NCBI GenBank assembly: GCA_965370805.1
Contig: CBDUVZ010000070.1
Location: 1-15,530, forward strand
DNA from: CBDUVZ01 sp965370805
GTDB taxonomy: Bacteria > Hydrothermota > Tepidihabitantia > Tepidihabitantales > Tepidihabitantaceae
Direction: 5' to 3'
Length of the DNA: 15,530 nt
Shown here: positions 13,674 to 15,530 of the stretch, one piece after another
How the letters are laid out: each line of letters begins with the position of its first letter
How positions within the stretch are numbered: the stretch's first letter is position 1
Position numbers and translations under genes: made by a program
The notes under the pieces: model-generated
Told to the model about the DNA's origin: nothing
Databases searched by the model: none
The model's input: only the letters and a program-made list of their open reading frames with translations

Positions 13674-14128
13674 CGCTTCACCTCCCTGGAGTACCGGTCA
13701 TGCTTCAGGCCGAAAACGCGCTCCCGAACCAGCGACACCACGAGGACAACCACGCCCAGCAGCAATGCCGAAACCGCCAGCTTGAGCACGAGCGAAACGG
13801 TCGGGTCGGTCAGCAGCGTCTCAATCAGCCTGAACGCCCCGAACGCCAGCAGCAGAATCGCTCCGACCGAAGCCAGAATCCAGCCCAGGCCGCGCTCCAG
13901 CCGATTGTAGATACCTCCCCAGTAATGCTCCCACACCCTGTCCTCCGGTTCCTCGAACCTGACCATATCCGTTACCTCCTTCAGTTTCCGGAACTCCTCA
14001 AGCTCCCGCCGGCACTCCGGGCACCCGGCCAGATGCTCCTCGAGCTCCTTTCGCTCGCCCGGTGCCAGTTCGCCGTCAATCTGCCCCATCAACAGGGCCT
14101 TGAACCGGTCATGCCCGCTATCGGCCAT
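13670..14128 (-). CDS. Zinc-finger anti-sigma factor, membrane-anchored
   Basis: The 152-residue protein has the ZAS anti-sigma signature EEHLAGCPECRRE (His32, Cys36, Cys39), a domain that binds ECF sigma factors and often senses redox or metal state. Two hydrophobic segments at about 82-105 and 111-135 place it in the inner membrane as a hairpin, with a short basic tail. It overlaps the sigma gene by 11 nt and has its own GGAGGGG ribosome site 5 nt before the ATG, the normal arrangement for a cognate pair. Very little of the chain would reach outside the membrane, so sensing may be by the cytoplasmic zinc finger or by the membrane itself; this is inferred. Confidence 0.9.
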   Translation of the reverse strand: MADSGHDRFKALLMGQIDGELAPGERKELEEHLAGCPECRRELEEFRKLKEVTDMVRFEEPEDRVWEHYWGGIYNRLERGLGWILASVGAILLLAFGAFRLIETLLTDPTVSLVLKLAVSALLLGVVVLVVSLVRERVFGLKHDRYSREVKR

Positions 14129-14684
14129 AGAACCCCTCCAGCGCCTGCTGCAACTTCTTCCGGCCGTAATACAGCCGCGACATCACGGTTCCAATCGGAC
14201 ACCCGATTGTCTCCGCGATCTCCTTGTAACTCATCTCCTCGAAATACTTCAAAATCATCACTTCCCGCGTCCCATCCGGCAGCGACGCAATCGCCCGCCA
14301 CACCTGCCGCTTAATATCGGCCCGGCGCGCTTCGTCCTCGGTTGCCACGGCATCGGCCGGCGCATAGTCCAGCGAGATGGTCCGCTCCCGCTTGCGCCTG
14401 CGCAGGAAGTTGAAGCAGGTATTGCGCAGAATCACGTAGAACCAGGCAAAAAACGGCCGGCCCGTATCATACCCGCGCAAAGCCCGGAACGCCTTCACAA
14501 ACGCATCCTGGGACATATCCAGCGCATCCTCGGTGTTGCCCACCCAGCCCAGCGCAGCCCGGTACGCACGCGCCCGGTACTTCTTCACAATCACCTCGTA
14601 GGCGTCCCGGTCGCCGGACAGAATACGTCGAACAGCAGCACAATCAGCATCCATTTCGGGTTTTCTATCAGGTACTACACTCAT
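14118..14684 (-). CDS. ECF-type RNA polymerase sigma factor
   Basis: The 188-residue protein has only sigma regions 2 and 4, as ECF sigma factors do. Region 2 spans about 24-98 (AYEVIVKKYRARAYRAAL, DALDMSQDAFVKAFRAL, WFYVILRNTCFNFLRRRK). Region 4 spans about 125-182, with the helix-turn-helix in YKEIAETIGCPIGTVMSRLY. It would direct RNA polymerase to a small stress regulon and be held by the anti-sigma factor next door. I choose ATG 14684; the frame could begin at TTG 14702, inside the stop region of the upstream gene, but ATG is the simpler choice. Neither has a clear ribosome site, so coupling to the upstream small gene (stop 14 nt away) is likely. It overlaps the anti-sigma gene by 11 nt. 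Confidence 0.93.
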   Translation of the reverse strand: MSVVPDRKPEMDADCAAVRRILSGDRDAYEVIVKKYRARAYRAALGWVGNTEDALDMSQDAFVKAFRALRGYDTGRPFFAWFYVILRNTCFNFLRRRKRERTISLDYAPADAVATEDEARRADIKRQVWRAIASLPDGTREVMILKYFEEMSYKEIAETIGCPIGTVMSRLYYGRKKLQQALEGFYGR

Positions 14685-14698
14685 GAGTACGGGCGTAT

Positions 14699-14929
14699 TC
14701 AATCAACCGGCACTGCCCGCATGAAAGCCAGCATCCCCACCCCGACCAGAAACACGACTCCGGACACTACCAGTCCGGCGACAAGCGCCGCCCGCGCCAG
14801 CCGGCCCTTGCGCGTCGCCTTCCAGTCCTCGGTCTCGAAAAACACCTCGGGAAACCGACTCAGAAAAAGCCAGGCGGCACCAGTCCCGGCCAGCCCCATC
14901 ACCCCGAGCCAGATGGTCAGCAGAACCAT
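14699..14929 (-). CDS. Small two-helix membrane protein of the sigma operon
   Basis: The 76-residue product has two hydrophobic helices at about 2-22 and 46-68, joined by a charged loop (FFETEDWKATRKGRLAR). I do not recognise a family. The frame is open back to 15112, but that extension would be translated from dispersed repeat DNA, so the ATG at 14929 is preferred. No Shine-Dalgarno sequence is evident; the sequence just before the start is the heptamer repeat block. It is the first gene of the sigma operon, 14 nt ahead of the sigma ATG. It may be a stress-sensing partner or simply an envelope protein; the function is unknown. Confidence 0.6.
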   Translation of the reverse strand: MVLLTIWLGVMGLAGTGAAWLFLSRFPEVFFETEDWKATRKGRLARAALVAGLVVSGVVFLVGVGMLAFMRAVPVD

Positions 14930-14931
14930 TT

Positions 14932-15042
14932 CGAATCCCGAATTTCGATTTCCGATTTCCGAATCTGTGTCCATCTGTGCCCATCTGTGGTTCGTTTCCT
15001 CTTTCGCCATTCGGCATTCGTCATTCGGCATTCGCCATTCAA
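14932..15042. repeat. Composite heptamer repeats in the sigma operon leader
   Basis: The left part, 14932-14966, is five heptamers: CGAATCC, CGAATTT, CGATTTC, CGATTTC, CGAATCT. The middle, 14967-14990, contains GTGTCCATCTGTG and a second CCATCTGTGG. The right part, 15001-15042, is six heptamers: CTTTCGC, CATTCGG, CATTCGT, CATTCGG, CATTCGC, CATTCAA. The whole lies between the predicted transcription start near 15041 and the first ATG at 14929. Confidence 0.75.
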
Positions 15043-15047
15043 CCCAG

Positions 15048-15075
15048 ACTCTAGAACCGCAACATCCCCTGTCAA
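15048..15075 (-). promoter_or_regulatory. Sigma70-like promoter of the sigma-factor operon
   Basis: On the minus strand a perfect TTGACA (15075-15070) is followed after 16 bp by TAGAGT (15053-15048), four of six matches to TATAAT. The start would be near 15041, exactly where the heptamer block begins, giving a leader of about 112 nt. The site looks like a housekeeping promoter rather than an ECF type, so basal expression probably does not need the sigma factor itself. Confidence 0.55.
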
Positions 15076-15119
15076 GACACAAGACAGAACCCAACGAACA
15101 ACGCCATCTCATCTACTCT

Positions 15120-15208
15120 GGTCATTAGGTATTGGCCATTGGTCATTTCCTTCCCGGCGGTTTCCTCATTCTGCACTCTGACTCCTGCATTCTGACTTCT
15201 CCCCTCTC
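15120..15208. repeat. Mosaic of heptamer repeats, includes 36-bp copy B
   Basis: Four heptamers of GGTCATT type (GGTCATT, AGGTATT, GGCCATT, GGTCATT) occupy 15120-15147. They run into the 36-bp dispersed repeat copy B (15137-15172). Then come CATTCTG, CACTCTG, ACTCCTG, CATTCTG, ACTTCTC and CCCTCTC at 15167-15208. No gene is supported on either strand. Confidence 0.75.
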
Positions 15209-15360
15209 CTCCCGTGTCCATCCGTGGTTTCTTCCTCTTCGTGTTCTTCGTGCCTTTGTGGCAAAACTCCGCTCCGCTCCGGTCTGCAACACGCAAAACC
15301 GCCCGAATATAACACCACGAATCGCATTTGGCCCGACCCCGGGGAACGCCCCCTGTCGTC
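15209..15360. other. Non-coding dispersed-repeat segment left of array 2
   Basis: GTGTCCATCCGTGG near 15213 repeats the GTGTCCATCTGTG word of the sigma leader. It is followed by phrases built on CTTCGTG (TTCCTCTTCGTG, TTCTTCGTGCC). The remainder, to 15360, is G+C-rich and ends CGCCCCCTG, a word also found directly left of array 1 (1317-1326). No coding frame is credible. Confidence 0.5.
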
Positions 15361-15530
15361 GCCAACTATGTCGCCAATCACGTCGTCAACTACGTCCCGA
15401 ATTACGTCGCCAAAGCCGTCGCCAACTGCGTCGCCAAGTTCGTCGCCAACCACGTCGCCAATCACGTCGCCAATCACGTCGCCAACTACGTCGCCAATCA
15501 CGTCGCCAACTACGTCGCCAATCACGTCGC
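15361..15530. repeat. Tandem array 2, 12-bp period, runs off window
   Basis: Fourteen full 12-bp units, consensus GCCAATCACGTC or GCCAACTACGTC, follow one another in perfect phase, and the array continues past the right edge. Units towards the right are most uniform, alternating TCAC and CTAC; those on the left (CCGAATTACGTC, GCCAAAGCCGTC) are decayed. In one minus frame it reads as a GDVI/GDVV tetrapeptide repeat, but beyond the array that frame runs into dispersed-repeat DNA without domain features, so coding is not supported. Confidence 0.85.

Noticed and set aside
15166..15525. Minus-strand GDVI/GDVV repeat protein
   Set aside because: The frame enters the dispersed-repeat segment after the array, with no domain, no credible start within view and decayed units; coding cannot be excluded because the array runs off the window.

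Overview
The window looks like a piece of a G+C-rich genome from an uncultivated bacterial lineage. The clue is a secreted protein with fibronectin-III-like repeats and a C-terminal FlgD/type-IX-like sorting domain, a style common in FCB-related candidate phyla such as WOR-3/Stahlbacteria. That placement is inference; no rRNA or species marker is present.

Layout. Positions 1-1176 (minus) hold the istA end of an IS21-family insertion sequence, cut by the window edge. Positions 1177-2142 contain no confident gene; they hold a 22-unit tandem array with a 12-bp period, a very G+C-rich stretch and a perfect 16-bp palindrome. From a sigma70-like promoter at 2143-2170 a tightly packed plus-strand operon runs to about 9.7 kb: exported DJ-1/PfpI-like protein, dtd, yicC-type RNase, gmk, rpoZ, coaBC, dnaB, radA and a short PIN-like/TRAM protein. 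Gaps are mostly 0-33 nt and several genes overlap, so they are probably co-transcribed. The operon joins tRNA quality control, RNA turnover, nucleotide and CoA synthesis, transcription, replication and repair. A small secreted FN3-like protein follows at 9854-10276.

Positions 10288-14929 are all minus strand: a MATE exporter, the sorting-domain secreted protein, and a four-gene operon (small membrane protein, ECF sigma factor, zinc-finger anti-sigma factor, YbjQ-family protein) that looks like one envelope or metal stress module.

The most unusual content is repeated DNA. Degenerate 7-bp tandem repeats around the words CATTCGG, CATTCTG and CATTGGT occur at five places. They make up much of the predicted 5' leaders of the MATE gene and the sigma operon, and encode an in-frame linker inside the sorting-domain protein. 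Two 12-bp-period arrays with a shared ACGTC core lie near the two ends of the window. I see no CRISPR array, tRNA, rRNA or phage gene, and no clear new defence system. The strongest candidates for undescribed biology are the repeat families, the DJ-1-like protein lacking its usual nucleophile, the degenerate PIN-TRAM protein and the sigma/anti-sigma/YbjQ operon.
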